NCBI GenBank assembly: GCA_030867875.1
Contig: JAOWCC010001589.1
Coordinates: 137,923,745 to 137,987,744 of the forward strand
Length of the DNA stretch: 64,000 bases
Source: Actinernus sp. WN-2022
Lineage: Eukaryota; Cnidaria; Anthozoa; Actiniaria; Actinernidae
Direction of reading: 5' to 3'
The first letter of the stretch is position 1; every line of letters starts with the position of its first letter. Under the pieces are notes generated by a model that saw nothing but the letters and a program-made list of their open reading frames with translations, had not been told where the DNA came from and ran no database searches. Position numbers and translations under genes: made by a program. Of the stretch, positions 44,201 through 59,200 are shown piece after piece.

Positions 44201-47200
44201 TAAGGAGCGCTAGCTGCAAATCTAACAACCAGGCATTCTTTGCAATTTTGCATGCAAGAGACGGGCACTACATGAAAGTTATTGTTTTATGAAAATCCAA
44301 GACGGCAGCCCTTGGACTCGTGCGTGTATAGTTCTGCCAAAAAACCTTGCTTTCTCTTGCAATTAAAGGAATCAAGTTCCTTGAAAAATAATGTTGTCAG
44401 TTAATGGGAGAATAAATGCAGAAGAATTTTGGAGTGATTTAAAGACTGCAGGTTACAAAAGTACCCAAGAAATGATGACAATTAATCTCTTCTGAAGTTG
44501 AACTCAAACTAAATATTATTCGTTTTTTTTCCCTTAAACAGGCTTCTGTTTATCAGGCTGAAGTGTGTTAGTTGGTTGTTGGTAAAGAGTCACCCAACAT
44601 GTGTTGGTTGGACCATAAACTACACTTTTCCCAAACTAACCTGCGACTTTCAGGGAGTCAGAACTGGCACCAGAAGCTCCTACTGCTAACAAATTGACAT
44701 TAGGAGGCACTGATTCTCCTGAAAAATAAAATTACACACATTATTGGATAAATCACCCAAAAAACCTAATCCTATATAATCTTTATTGTAATGGCTGGGG
44801 GCATGTGTGTAGCTTCTAGAATTCAGATGTAATCTTGATATTACAATGTAGCAAACAGGGCCCAGTTGTTTGGAGCCCTAGTGAACTAAGGGGCCAACCA
44901 TTTGACTTTTGAGGGGGGGGGGGGGTGTTTTTGAAAAAGAATATCCTGCAAGCCAACAGTATTGAAAAAAAATATCCTGCAAGCGGAAAAGCTTTGTTCT
45001 GGCTCCGCATTTTTCGCAAAAAAAAATTCGTGCAACAACACTGCTAAAGAAAAAAAAAATCGAGCACAGACAAGAACACCCACCCACCCCCCCCCCCCCC
45101 CCCCCCCCCCCCCCTCAAAAGTCAAATGGTCGGCCCCTAAAGGGGATCTTGGCTGAAAAACAATTTTTGCTCTCAAATGATTGTTATGCATGCGTAAGTC
45201 TGTTTCTGTCTCTGTAAATCGTACACTACTGTACATGTAGATGTCATTTATGCACCGATTTTCCTGTTGATGAAACTCATTTCAATTTCCTGTTTGCCGT
45301 CATCTTGGATTTTATGATGTCAGTGTTGCCAAATTGTCAGCAGCAAAGAACAGCTCTTTTGTTGTGTAACAATAGGGCAACACTGCAATGTCATAAAATA
45401 CAAGATGGCAGCACACAGGAAATTCAAAGGAGTTTTGTAGACAAGAAAATCAGTGCATATATGACATCTAGTGTATAATTTACTGGAGACATGATCTCTT
45501 AACCAAATGTATTACCAGAACTTGTTATTCTGCATCAAAATACAGGGCACGCAGACTGGGAACTAATTGGCATGGTTATAAAAAAATATTTGTCAACACT
45601 TACATGTAGGAGTTAATTGGAAATTCTTTCTTATCCATTTTAGTGAGAATTAGTTGTTTATCTGTGAACCCTAGCCCTACATTGTAAGTGGGTAAGAACC
45701 AATCATTTAAATGTACCTGGGAACTTGTTTTGGAAATGGTTACATGGGTAGGTTATGTTTTATGGTTCGCATTCCATTTTTAGTTACCGTAAAAACCCAT
45801 AGATAAGCTGCACCTTTTTACCCAAAATTTTCGTTCAAGATCAGGGGTGCAGCTTATCTACAGGACAATCTAGGAAAGGTTACATAAATTAACAATTTAA
45901 AAGACAATAATATTAAGCTATACTAATAAATACTACACAAAACCAAAATAAAGTAAGCACTGGTCATTGCTTTTGCAAGTTTGGTGGCTGCTAAACAATC
46001 CGTTTACATTGTTGAATATTTCTTTCTCCACAAGCAAGAAAATACCGCACTAAATGGCCCAACGTTTCTTTGCTGTTTAGTCAATTTGTCAAACTGATCT
46101 TCCACCTCTCTTTGAGTAACTAGCTTTTCTCCAATAGATGGCTTCTAGACATCCTTTTAGACATGATAGCCCCATAAAAAGCAGATGGAAAAGCTAACTT
46201 CTCCATGTTTCTTTTACTTTGTTCGATGAAGTAGAGCCTCTAGAGTCCAATTTTCTTTCTTTCAACCAAGTGTAGGGCTACTAAGCTACAGATATTTTTT
46301 TGTTGGCATGTAAAATTAGACCTAAGAAGTGACCTAAATGAATATAGTTATCCCGGTAAACAAATTAATACTATGGAAAGATAGCTAGACCATGCGTCAT
46401 CTAAGTAGGTAAGCCATGACGTTTATACATGTACTATTTCAGAGCTGAAATTACAGGTACAACTTTGGAGTTTTCTCCAGTTTGAAAGTCCGATGAAAGT
46501 TACAATATACGTTTGATTTTCTTCCAAACAACTTTTTTTCCTACATTCTAGCTTCTAAACTTGGGGTGCAGCTTATCTACGGGTGTGGCTTATCTATGGG
46601 TTTTTACATTATTTTGGTGTTTCTCTTTTAGCCGCACTTTGATTTGCCCTGTCTTGGGAGTTGTGAATCACACATCGAGTTGGGAGCTTAATGACAAGCT
46701 GACATTTGAATGAGAAGTACCAAAGACAGGCTTACCAAGGACAGGTATTTTGAGAAATGCAGTCTTGGCAGCATCTCCAATGCAATACTTAGGCCCTTGT
46801 GACACACTGCCATCTTTGCCATCCCCTGTTGAAGGTCCCAATGCATCTGGAACCTTAAGAAAGCCTGCAGCTGCAGCACTGGCTATAGATGGCATCTTAG
46901 CTGAAATTCAACATGAACAGTATGTGAGGGAGCATTTCAAAAAGCACAAAATCAGGTACTTATTAATGGAGGACTTTCACTCAAAGGGGTATTAGTAAAG
47001 TGTCGGCCAATAAGTCAACCAACTAACAGGTTAATTTAACGATGGCATTGTTCTCTGATTCATTGCATGTGTGGTTTTAATGTTTGGAGATCACAGGAGA
47101 AGATGCCAAAGACACTGTCTAGCCCTTGCATTTGACAGGAAAAAGAAAATAAGTAATCTAACTAGGAAATATTTAAGTTCCATTTTGGGGGCTTTTGAAA

Positions 47201-50200
47201 TCCGTAGCCTTCATTTACCTTTAGTCATGACTAAGACTTAATAAATTAAGTTGTTTGCATTAACGGAACAGTCTGAACAGTTGTTTAAAGATCAAACTTA
47301 GCGACTCAGACAAATCTACAAGCCTTAGCCTCATCTGCTGGTAAAGTGTCAGCAAAGTGTTGGTGAAGTGTCAGTAAAGTGTCGGCCAACAGTCAACCTA
47401 CACGTCTTGGTTGGATCATAAAGTACACTTTTCCCGAGCATAATAGTAAAAGTTGACATAAATAAAAAAAGATATTGGAGGTTTTTTTGTCAATTATCTG
47501 TAACTTTTACCAGCTTGGACTTTGTTCCTTTCCATAACGGTATATGGCGTCTGTAATAATCAAGTATTTGTAAAGCAAGCGGTCCTATTTCTATACACCC
47601 ATGTACATGATTATATACTTTAATTGAAATTCCACTGAAAACAGCTAGTGCATGAAAAAGTCAGAAAGCAAAGAATTTAACACCATCGGGCTTAATCAAA
47701 CTATCACTAATGTCTTACAATAATCATTATCATCTAAGTATTATTTTGTGTAGGAAGAAAACAAAACCTTAGAGCAAGGGCATGTGCAACTACTGTAACC
47801 AGAGCCACTTTGACAATGAGAACCAATCACATAGCAGAACGAAAACAAAGCATTCCAAACGAGCAGGTTGAAATGCAACTGCCTTGTACTCAACACTGAT
47901 TAGCTAAAATAACCGAATGCTTTGTTTTCGTTCTGCAATGTGATTGGCTTTCATTGTCTAAGAGGTCTCTGATACAGTTGCCATAATTATTAGGGAAATC
48001 AGCCTTAAGCCATAGACTTTCTCAAAGTCCTTCTTAGCCCCCCGCACGAAGGACTTTTCCCACTTGCAGCGCGCCAAATGTACCGGTTGATTTTTAAACC
48101 GGAGGCGTGGCTTATGACATACATGTACTAAGATTTGCCCAATCATAAAGCATCAAGTCAGTCGACCGTGGATGTGGTATTTACAATTTGATTGTACTCA
48201 GAAAGAGTTTGTCAAAGGCGCGAAATGTAAGCTCCGCCCCTGAAACATGTTTTCGCGCCAATACATAATCCCCTGATTCAATTTCCTCGACTCTCACGCT
48301 CGATTTTAGACCCAGGAATCGCTTACCCAGTGACTCAGCAAGTTTGACTTGGAGCAAGTCTACAGTACCGCCGGGAATTATAGGGACATCCGACCGCGGA
48401 AAAACCTCGTGCACCAGACGCGGAGCCGCAGTACGGCGCCGCGGTCACCGCACAAATGACCGCGGTCACCGCACAAATGACCGCGGTCACCGCACAAATG
48501 ACCGCGGTCACCGCACAAATGACCGCGATAGTTTTTGAGGACGCCGCGGTTGCAAACTGAGGTGATAAACCGAGGTGCTTGCCGTGGTGCCGCAATGGAA
48601 ATACATGTACGTTGTTAGCAGTCTTCGTACTTGAAAGCTTTGAATGTGATGGATGACAAACAGCTTATGCATTGAGCCTAATCACCCAAAGAACGATCAC
48701 CGGCATTAAACTTCTCGTAAACAATCTTCTGTTAACTTTCGTAAGTTGTCTTCCTTACTTGAGACCGCCGTTCGCGTTCTTATTAACTAACGAAACCAAC
48801 TGCTTCAAAATAAGCATTTCTTGAGAGACGACCCGCTAACAATCTTCTGTTAACTTTTGTAAGTTGTTTTTCTTACTCGAGACCGCCGTTCGCGTTCTAA
48901 TTAACTAACGAAGCAACTGCTTCAAAATAAGCATTTCTTGAGAGACCGGGCCCGCTAACAATCTTCTGTTAACTTTCGTAAGTTGTCTTTCTTACTCGAG
49001 ACCGCCGTTGGCGTTCTTATTAACTAACGAAGCATAACACCAAATAAACTTTTGCTTCAGTGTAGTTTCACATTTATGGCAGATCCTTGTCTTGTTACTA
49101 GTATTAAAAGGTTTCGGCATAAATCATTGTAAATGGTTGCGTATTAAATTCTCAACTCTTCTTGGAGTCTGAATTTCTACGTGCAATCAGTCAGGCGTGA
49201 ACGTGTCAGTCTGATGTTTTTACAGAACATCGACAGAGTTTTGAAGCAACGTTTGTCATATTGAAAGACGTACAAAAACTTCTATACTCTTACCAGAAAA
49301 CTTCTACTCGGAAAGTGCAATTCCTTTTGAATTAAGAGCTATGCATCGAATCAGATCAGTCAATTCGCGTAAATGGAAATTACTTTCCCCGCGGTATTTG
49401 TGTCAGAAATGAGACACGCGTCTGGCTGACAGTTCACGATTGACAGGAACTTTTATTATACTGCGCAGTAAGAATCTTTACTTTTTGACGCCTCTGGCAC
49501 GCAGGGTATTTACCAAAACCATCTTACCGTACGTTTGTAAAACTGTTTGTTATGAATTCGAATTTGTCATGCGTTAATCCTAGTGAAAGAAAGGTTAAAA
49601 TACGTAATTGTGCAATCAACAGACACGTTTCGGATCACGATACTTCGATAACTCGGTCCGAATTTTCGTTTGACAAATCGTCGAAATGTCGCTGAACAAA
49701 GAGCGAAATTCGTCGAAATTTGTTTGCATGACTTTTGCACAATACTGTAACGAAGCCAACCGCTTCTTTTTAAGCATTTCTTAAGCCACGGCACGCTAAC
49801 AATCTTCTGTTAATTTTCGTAAGTTGTCTTTCTTACTCGAGACCGCCGTTCGCATTCTGATTAACTAACGAAGCCAACTGCTTCAAAATAAGCATTTTTT
49901 AACACACGCCTCGTTAATAATCTTCTGTTAATTTTCGTAAGTTGTTTTTCTTACTCGAGACCGCCGTTCGCGTTCTTATTACTAACGAAGCCAACTGCTT
50001 CAAAATTAGCATTTCGTAAGACACGGTGCGCTAACAATCTTTTGTTAACTTTCGTAAGTTGTCTTTCTTACTCGAGACCGCCGTTCACGCTCACGCTCTA
50101 ACGAAGCCAACTGCTTCAAAGTAAAATGTATGAGATGTACATGTAGATGTTACATGCGGTCGCGGTTAGCGCCGCGGCATGACCACCGCGGCACGATTAC

Positions 50201-53200
50201 CGCGGCGACCTCAAAAGTGACCGCGGCAATCTCAAAAGTGACCGCGGCGACCTCAGGAGTGACCGCTGTCACCGCAAAAATGACCGCGGTTTTTCGCGGT
50301 AAAACCGCGGGCATTGTATGCAGCACAGCCGCGGTAAATGTCCCTATAATTCCCGGCGGTACTGTACCTTAGCCATAGAATCAAAATGTGAGCACTTACC
50401 ACTTACATGTACTTACACAATATTATTATTTTCCAGCTACAGTACTTTCACATGTACCCCTATTAAAGCAGGAAACATATTTTACACATACACACATGTC
50501 GTATATGTACCTTGAGATGCTGAACTTGGTGCTCCAAATGTAAACCCTTCAGTTTGTGCTGAACCAGAATCAGCTCCAAACTTCAATGAAGATTTGGCTT
50601 GACTCTCCGAGCCACTGGTGGTTCCAAATGTACAGGTAGAAGCAACTGCTTCATAATCATCCCCTTTACTGTTAATCCCAAACTGAATGTAAGGCTTGAT
50701 CTCAGATGATCCTGAACTTCCTCCAAACGTGACTGTTGGAGCTGAATCTCCAGAAGTGCCTTTCAAATCTGCAGGAACTCCAAACTGGAATCCAGGTTTC
50801 ACCCTAGAGTCTGCGTCCTTTGAACTATCAACACCAAACTTAAATGGACTACTAGTAAATGAATTTCCTATTGCTAACTTAAAACTTCCAGTTGTTTCAG
50901 GTACTTTAGCACCAGGTTTAGGGCTCTCGCATGCCAGACATCTAACAAGATCAGGTTTGTTTACAACCAGACATGTATCACAAGTCCAGGAACCAGTACC
51001 TGGGGTAAACTTCTTTGCTAATGAATTTGCACTTGTGCTAGGAGCACCGAAGGAACAATTTGATGCAGTAGTTGTTGATTGAACTCCAGGTTTGGATGAT
51101 TGACATGAAACACATTTTTCATCACTTGCTTTGTTATTCAACATACATATATCACATTCCCACGACCCTTGTGAAGGAGCAAATTTCTTCCTCAAGTCTG
51201 CAGAACTATTGTCTCCTTTGGTACCAAATGTTACAGATTTTGTTGCAATTGATCCAGCTGCATTAGGTTTGGATGATTGACAAGCAATGCACTTAGTGTC
51301 TGAAGCCTTGTTACTTATAAGACAAGTTTCACAAGTCCATGATCCTGATGGAGGTGCAAACCTATTCAGCAGACTGCTGTTTGACAGAGAAGTTGAAGCA
51401 GAAGAGTTCTTTGGTTTAGGCTTTGGGCTTTGACAAGCAACACAGCTGATATCACTAGCATTGTTATTTATAAGGCATGTTTCACACTCCCATGACCCAG
51501 CAGCTGGCTTGAACTTGTCTAATGATGTGCTTTTGGTAGAAGAATTTGTGGTGCTGGCATGTGCGGTGCTTGTTTCACTGATGAAATAAATAAATAAACA
51601 AGTTTACAAGTAAATAAATAAATAATGCTAAACAAATCAATAACTAATGCTAAATAAATAAATAAGTAAGTCAATAAACAAAGGGATGACAAAAATATTA
51701 AATTACGAAGACAAAAGTATAGACCCTATGCAAAAAGGCGTGGCCTAATTAGCATAAATTCTGAATTTAACTCTTTCGCTGCTACATTCTGTGTGGTAAT
51801 TTTGCCCATAATGCTAGTATATATTTCTGAACTTAAATCACTTTTCTGACCACCATGACAATTTCTCGAGTTAAATTAAGGGTACTGTCATAAAATCTTC
51901 CAGATATGTACAAAATATAATTCTGAATCTAGTCATGCAGAATTTATGCTAATTAGTCACATGATTGATCACATGGTTGCCAAAAATATGCTAATTTCAA
52001 ACTTTTTTCTGGGACTGTTCACTATGTCGAGTAAACTCGACATCAGCACTGGGAAACATGAAACCGGATGTTAGTTTACTCGACAATAGCAGTGAAAGAG
52101 TTAAAAGAATTACAGAAAAATTGATACAGACATCTGAAAGAGCAACAAGAAGTTGTTGACAGTATGAGTTTAATAGTTTTATAACAATTGGTTCCAAAGT
52201 TATTAGCATTTAAACCTTTGGGTAAACATGAAAACGAGGCTGGTAAAGCCATGGCTGACTTATTTCATACAAAGCTCTCTTAATTCAAACCGTAATAATT
52301 ATTACTCTGTAGCAATGAAAGTTATGACACTCAAATTTCACACGATTACTTCTTATTCAGGGTTAACACAGAAAGTTATAATGAATTTCAGGACTTTTCC
52401 ATGACTAAATAAAAAAATCAAGGACACAAATTAGGTTCTCGAGGAGATTAGAAAAACTAGAAAACATCATTTTAATGTAACTGGGCCTGTCCACCCACTT
52501 TAATATTGCTTGAAAACTTTTACAAAGGAAGGAATACTACCAATGGAGCACATCCTTATTTCAACATAATTTATTATTATCTTTAGCATGTAGCCAGGAC
52601 TCCGCCGGTTTTAAAACAACTAAGTCAAATTCATCAAGTAGCAGATGGATAATGATGAAGAGCGCTGAAAGAGAAGTTACTAATCATCTAGAATTCTGCA
52701 AGGGAAGTCAAGCATCAAAGCATTCCAATGGTCGATGATAAAATTCCATGACTTTTGACATTTTTGCAAATTTTCATGACTTTTCCAGACCTGGAAAATT
52801 ATTTTTGAAATTCCATGACTTTCTGTGACTGTGTGAACCCTGTTATTTTTGCATGCTTTTTAATCTGACAAGGTTGATTTCCTCATATTATGATCATTGT
52901 TGTCCAATGAAATAAAACAGTATTATTGCATAAGCTCTATAATCAGTGCAAATCCTTGCAAGTCAGTCACCTGTAAAATTAACAGGGCCAACTCCCTAAA
53001 TGGCATAAACTTGTAGATAAACAGCACCCAGAGTTTTAAAGCTCCTAAAGAAAATCAAAAGTTGACAAAGCTACATGACATTCACTGCTTCATCGTATGC
53101 AACTTTCATCATATCCGTAACATCAGTACTGAAATTTATAGTATTAAATTGTTTGTTTACTTGTATTTTTTCGTTCAAGTCATTTTTCATGTTGAATTTT

Positions 53201-56200
53201 TCTTGTAAACAAAAATGAAACAGAAACAGAGAAAACCTCTGGGATCAGGGATCTGATTGATTTTAAAAGTTTGGAGAAACACTAAAGAGTTGCCAAATTT
53301 CGCTGGCAAGTTTACAAAAAGATCTATCATTGGATGCATCTACATGTAAGCCAGTACACCTTATGCAAAAACATGATCTACTTGGCTATAATTATCAAAC
53401 GTAATATGATCAATTTCCTCAAAAAAGTCCTCAATAGCTAATCTACCTGTCGTTGTCTCCAAACTTGACCTAACACAACTTCAAACATCGAAACTTTGAT
53501 TATTAAACTTATTAATAATTCATGAAGCAAAAACAAAGGAAATCACTGAGCGATAAGTGATCTGTAAATCTGATACAGATTTTGTCCTGATTTGCATAAA
53601 CTTTTACTTCAATTTTCTTGGCCAAAATAAGTTGTATCGCCAAAATAACTGAAAACATGACTCTATACATGTACATCTACAATGTAGACGTTTGATACAG
53701 CGAGAGTTTGTAAATCCCACAAAGCACGGACACTCATTCTGTATCTATTACTTATGAAACTCATTAATAATTCATGAAGCAAAAACAAAGAAAATTAATG
53801 TTTAACTTAATGTGATACAGATACGGTCTCATTTACATAAACTTTAACTTTGATTTTCTCGGCCAAAATAAGTCGTATTGCCAAACTAACTGAAAACATG
53901 ACTGCATCTAGAAGTTTGATAAGTCAGATACAGAATTATTTTGGTGTCTGTGCTTTATCGGATTCATAAACTCTCACTTTCAGCTTGAGTTTGTAAATCA
54001 AACATTAAATTATTATTATTATTTAAATAAATCCCATAAAGCATCGCCACTCGTTATGTATCTATTACTTTCAAGTTACATTAATTTTGACAGCCAATCA
54101 TTCATGTTTTCACTTGACGTGTAAATGCTTGGATGCAACTGATGCCCAGGAAATAGCTTAGGAATACAAACAGTGTAAATCAGAGTTAAATTAGTTGGGG
54201 AAGGTGAGGAAGAGAGTAGATGACCTTGGAACATCTGAAAATCAGGCTATTAAGTATAATTTGTATGTGATTTTGATATAGAGCAGATTTTATATGAGTG
54301 GGCAGGTTTTGGTAATGACTTAGGGAATGGTTACCATATGGAATGCTGTAACTGTTTTTTATCCTTCTGGACCCAGATGTTCATAAGGTGGATAACTTTA
54401 TCCAGCAGATAAATCCTTATCTCCAGTGGATAAGTATTAACCACACTTATTCTAGCTTATTTTATCCACTGAATATAGATTTATCTGCTGGATAAAGTTA
54501 TCCACCCCAGGGCTCGAAATTAAGGGGGAAAAGGAGGCGTAATTTTACGCCCAGCTTAAAAAAATTAGGCGTAATTCTCCATAATTTAGGCGTAAATGTC
54601 AAAGTTTGACAGCTCCGGCTATCTATAAGGTCAGTTTTGTCATGCAAAACAACTTGTTTCGCGCGGGAAAATAGTTTACATTACAGGAGCTGTCAAACTT
54701 TGACATTTTGCAGTTAAAAGTTCAGACTTCACACGCCAAACGTCGTCGCGTAATTAGTAAACTATGCATTTCAAACTTGAAACAACAGACAAAAAAGTTT
54801 CAAATCGTTTTAGAGATTTGGAAATAAGACTTGTCTTCCAATAATTTTTACCTTTGTAAGAGGATCTAGGCGTAAAATTACGCCTAAGTGGAAAACGTTA
54901 GGCGTAAAACGAAAAAATCTAGGCGTATTTACGCCCGTATCGGGCGCAATTTCGAGCCCTGCACCCTTAGAACATCTGGGCCCTGATTCGATCAAATTAC
55001 ATAGTTATAGCATGGCAAAGTTATAGTATGATTATGGTCCTCATATGAAATCTATATACTCTGATAATACATTGTACATTATGTTACAAGACTTGTACCT
55101 TTTCCTAACTGGTGCTGGATGACTAAAAGAGAAATCAACCTAAAACAATAAATGAACAAAGAAATGATAGTAAATTTTGTACTGAGATATGTAGCAGTGA
55201 AATGTGAACATCCAATTTCAAACTACAACATTATAAATAAGTAACCTGTAAGTGTAAGCATTTACTAATAATTTTATACTTTTTTATTTTCCAAAACATT
55301 AATATTTGATTCTGTATAATAAATCATTCCAATAAAGGTAAAGCAAAAGGCGACTTTATTCAACACCAGTAACTCGTGGCAGTCTTGTAAAACTGATAAA
55401 CTTGAGGCAGACGGAAAACCTACGATTTAACATCCTTTTCCGAGAAGACGTGAAGGTCTAGTGTTGGTCCGGCCATGGTTTGAACCCACAACCTACCGTA
55501 TAACAGACCGGTGCTTAACCACTGAGCTAACCGGGAGGTGGAGGACTTAAGACTGCAACAGATTTTTACAAGTTCAGTCTTGTACGGTAGTCACAATAAA
55601 GATAATATCAGTAAGTCCGAGTGTTACAAATAATTCTCAAACTCATTAATAATTCATGAGCTTTTTAGTCAATCAGAGGGCTGCATTTGGTCACATGCAT
55701 GAATCTGGATACCCAATGAAACACTAGATGAACATCACTAGTGATTTGGATATCCAAATCACTAGTGACGTTCATCTGTGTTCTCATTGGGTATCATTCA
55801 TGCATGTGTTGGACATAATTAACCTACAATTTAAGGATTACAGCATAAGTATGACTTTACATGGAGTGGAGGAGAAGACGGAAATAAAAATCGGTGTCCA
55901 GAGTGCGACTCGAACCATCATCCTCATGGCTGCTCTTGACTACTAGTCCGCTGTCTTGCCCACTACGCTATCAGGCCGTTTGTTGAAATGACCGTGACAA
56001 AATAACAATCACAACCTTGTACATGTAGTCTATAATTGCATGCAATAAAATTCCAGGCAAACAATACTTTCTAATTATTTACGAATGCAGGTATTGTTTT
56101 CGATTGAGAAGTCATATACATGTAAAAAACTCTAGCTTTGTATTTCACCAGGGAATCCAAACACCTTGAAAGAATAAAAGCACTCGGCCGAAGTGGCCTC

Positions 56201-59200
56201 GTGCTTTAATCTTTCTCGGTGTTTGGACAACCTGGTAAAACACTAGCTCTCGGTTTTTATATGTTACGTAAAACACCAAAACAGATTTAAAAACATGAAA
56301 AATATTTAATATTCTTCCGCAATCTGCTTAAAAAGTCAAACATTGTCATTGCTGCTGCAACAAACCAAATGTAATAGAGCAGTTTGTGATTGAGTGTCGT
56401 AAAATCAAAACCAAAGTTATTACAGATCCAATACCGGGAACAAGTAAAAATGCAATGAGCTAATTATGAACTGAAGTACAGGTAATTAGTCGTTGGTTTT
56501 ACTTGAACCAATCACAAGGAAAAGTAAATACCATTGGGAATAACTCTTGTTAGTATAATTATGCCACACCAGTGAATATCACTTTTCACACGCTCTGATT
56601 GGCTACTCAAATAGTGAATACGATTTCAGATTCACCTCTGAGCGAAGCAGCGATCACCTTGCACAAGCTTTTGTCCATTTGACAGAAAATACAATAACTA
56701 TTTGGTGCTGGCTATTCACCTGCAGTGTGGTATATATACTAAAACAATAATTTATTATTCACCTCAGTGACTGTGAATAGTGGTGGATATTTACCCCGCC
56801 GAAGCAGCTCTGTAAATATCCACCACAATTCACCTCCACTTAGGTGAATAATTGTTAACTAAACCAAAAACTGATTGTGTGACCAAAACTATGTTTGGTT
56901 TTAGTTTAGTACTTGATTGGCTGATAATTACAAAACATTTTCACAGCCAATAGAAAAGCTAAGTAAATGCAATTTAACCAAAGCAGTCACCAAATTACTT
57001 TTGACACTCAATTGAAAATCTCTTAAACTGTTACCTTGGTATTAGTAGAAATCGTATTTGCAGTAGGTATAGATGATGATGCCTTGGGTGCTGGTGTTGA
57101 AAACTTGAAGTTATTCTTGGTGATGTCTGAAGTTTTTGTTACCGAGGACGATGGAATTGTCTGCAACCAAAAGACTGTTCAGTTACAAATAGACAAAATA
57201 GGCATTATGTGTGATGATGTCATGCTTTATCATCGCCCCCAGCCTTACTCTTGAGGAAAAAAGAGGAGGAAAAAATATCATTCCAAGGAGGGGCTTGGTG
57301 GTGATCACAAAAGCGTCGCATCATAATGCATAAGGCCTATCACGTGAAGTGGCATAAAACTGGAGTAAAGATGACAGTAATATAATTATATGACTTGTGC
57401 AAAATAATAACAAAAGTAATGATATTCAAAGCCAAGCAAATAAAAACGGCAAGTTATTGCCAAAAGGAATAGTCACATCAGTTTTGAATATATGAAATAT
57501 TTGCATTGGGAAATTGGGAAAATGTCTTGTGTCAAATACAACCAACATTATTTTATTACATTTACGTTATTATTTCATGTATTTAAGAACCATCACCAGA
57601 CCACGTCAGCACTGAAGACCCTAAAATTTCAAGCCCAAAATTTTTGCATGCTTCATCCATAATTCATAATTGACAGTTCCCTCAACCATTTTGACAAAAT
57701 ATTTCATGTAAAGCGGCTAAGAAAAAGGGGCAAACAGTGACTCGTCCACAAATACATTTGTATGAACAAATAAGGTAATTATTTTTAAAACAAATCGAGA
57801 ATTTCCCTGTACAATCGTGTAATATTTCTATCTACAGTCATTTTATGTAGCATCTCAAGTCACCGTTTGCCTTGTTTTCATGCAGTTTTATTACTTTACA
57901 TAACAATGGCAGAAGGAACTGTGATGGAAGTATTGCTGTATTCCATTGTTCAAGCTCTTTCAGCAACATGTTCTGCTAGTTTAAAGGGAACCTTGGCTGA
58001 AAAACATTGTTTGCCCAAAAATGTTCCTTATCGATGCCTAAATCTATTGCTGTGAATGTTTTCTGTAAATTGCACACTAGCCGTTATTTATAGGCCGATT
58101 TTCCTGTCCAGAAATATCATTTGAATTTCCCATACATCCCTATCTTGGATATTATGACATCACAGTATTGCCCCTACTGTTGCACAAAAAAAAAGAGCTA
58201 TTGTTATCTGAGAATAGAGGCAACACTGTGACATCATAAGATCAAAGATGGTGGTGTGCAGCAACCAAATGACTTTTGTGGACAAGAAAATCAGTCCATA
58301 ACCGACATCTAGTGTACAATTTACAGGAGACAAACACAGCAATGTATTTGTACTTAAATCCTGTCACAGCTATCATACAGGATGTGACGCAATGTTTCAC
58401 TGTAGTCATAAGTTCAGCCTGTAAGATCTGGGTGATATAATCCACAAATATACCATTCCTATTACTGAGAGTAAGTTAGTCACAACCCTTCCATGTGACC
58501 TGCTGAAAGGGTCAGGGCTTTCAATACATTTTTGAGTAGGTGGCCATGAAAGAAAAGGACTTGTCTGTATTTGTTTTATTTCAATAGCTTTATCAGTGGT
58601 GACAGGTAGAGTAGGTGGCTGTACAAGGATGAGTAGCCGCCAGTATGCGGTTCTATTGAAAGCCCTGTGCCCAGTTGTTTGAAGCAAGGGTAACTTTATC
58701 CCTAGGATAGTGCTAAATCTGTAAATGTAATCTGTACAATTTACCCTTGGTTTAGCGAGTTTAACCCCAGGGTATCGCTTGCCCTTGCTTCGAACAACCA
58801 GTCCCTGAAGGATACATTTTTCCTGACCAATCAAAGTTCATAGAGATGTTCAATAGCAGCCCTCGCTTTAGGCTCTTTTTCATCACAACTGCAAGGTCAT
58901 TTCACTGCTAGTTATTAGATTGCATTGAATGCCAACTGACAATATTGTGTTAAAACACTCATATTTAATCAGTTCTTTATTAGTTAAGCCACTAGTTTGC
59001 GGACTTAGCAACCATGTGCTGGGCTGGTTATTTTGTCCATTCATTCTTTGCACACCCTGAGCAGTGGATTAGTAAAATACTCACAAAGTCTATCTTGGTA
59101 GTAGTTGCAGATGAGGGTGATGCAGAAAAGGAGAAGGAAGGTAATTTGCCAACTGGTAGTTGAAGCGGCACAGCTGACGTGACCTCTGGCAATGGATTTG

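Larger units (their letters stand above)
48363..50364. mobile_element. 2-kb non-autonomous transposon built from tandem modules, TA target
   Basis: Perfect 27-bp inverted repeats starting CAGTACCGCCGGGAATTATA bound 2,002 bp, with TA on each side (48361-48362 and 50365-50366). Just inside each end is a GC-rich array of about 21-bp units, then three copies of a unit of about 118 bp, around a unique centre. No transposase frame. The layout suggests a non-autonomous element with modular subterminal binding sites. Confidence 0.85.

Noticed and set aside
44886..45236. Proline- and glycine-rich open frames
   Set aside because: Translated poly-C/poly-G inside a MITE.
48335..48595. Minus-strand frame with AVICAVT repeats
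   Set aside because: Produced by the 21-bp array, whose length is a multiple of three.
55450..55543. Functional tRNA gene
   Set aside because: A and B boxes are present, but the acceptor ends do not pair well and a SINE body follows directly.
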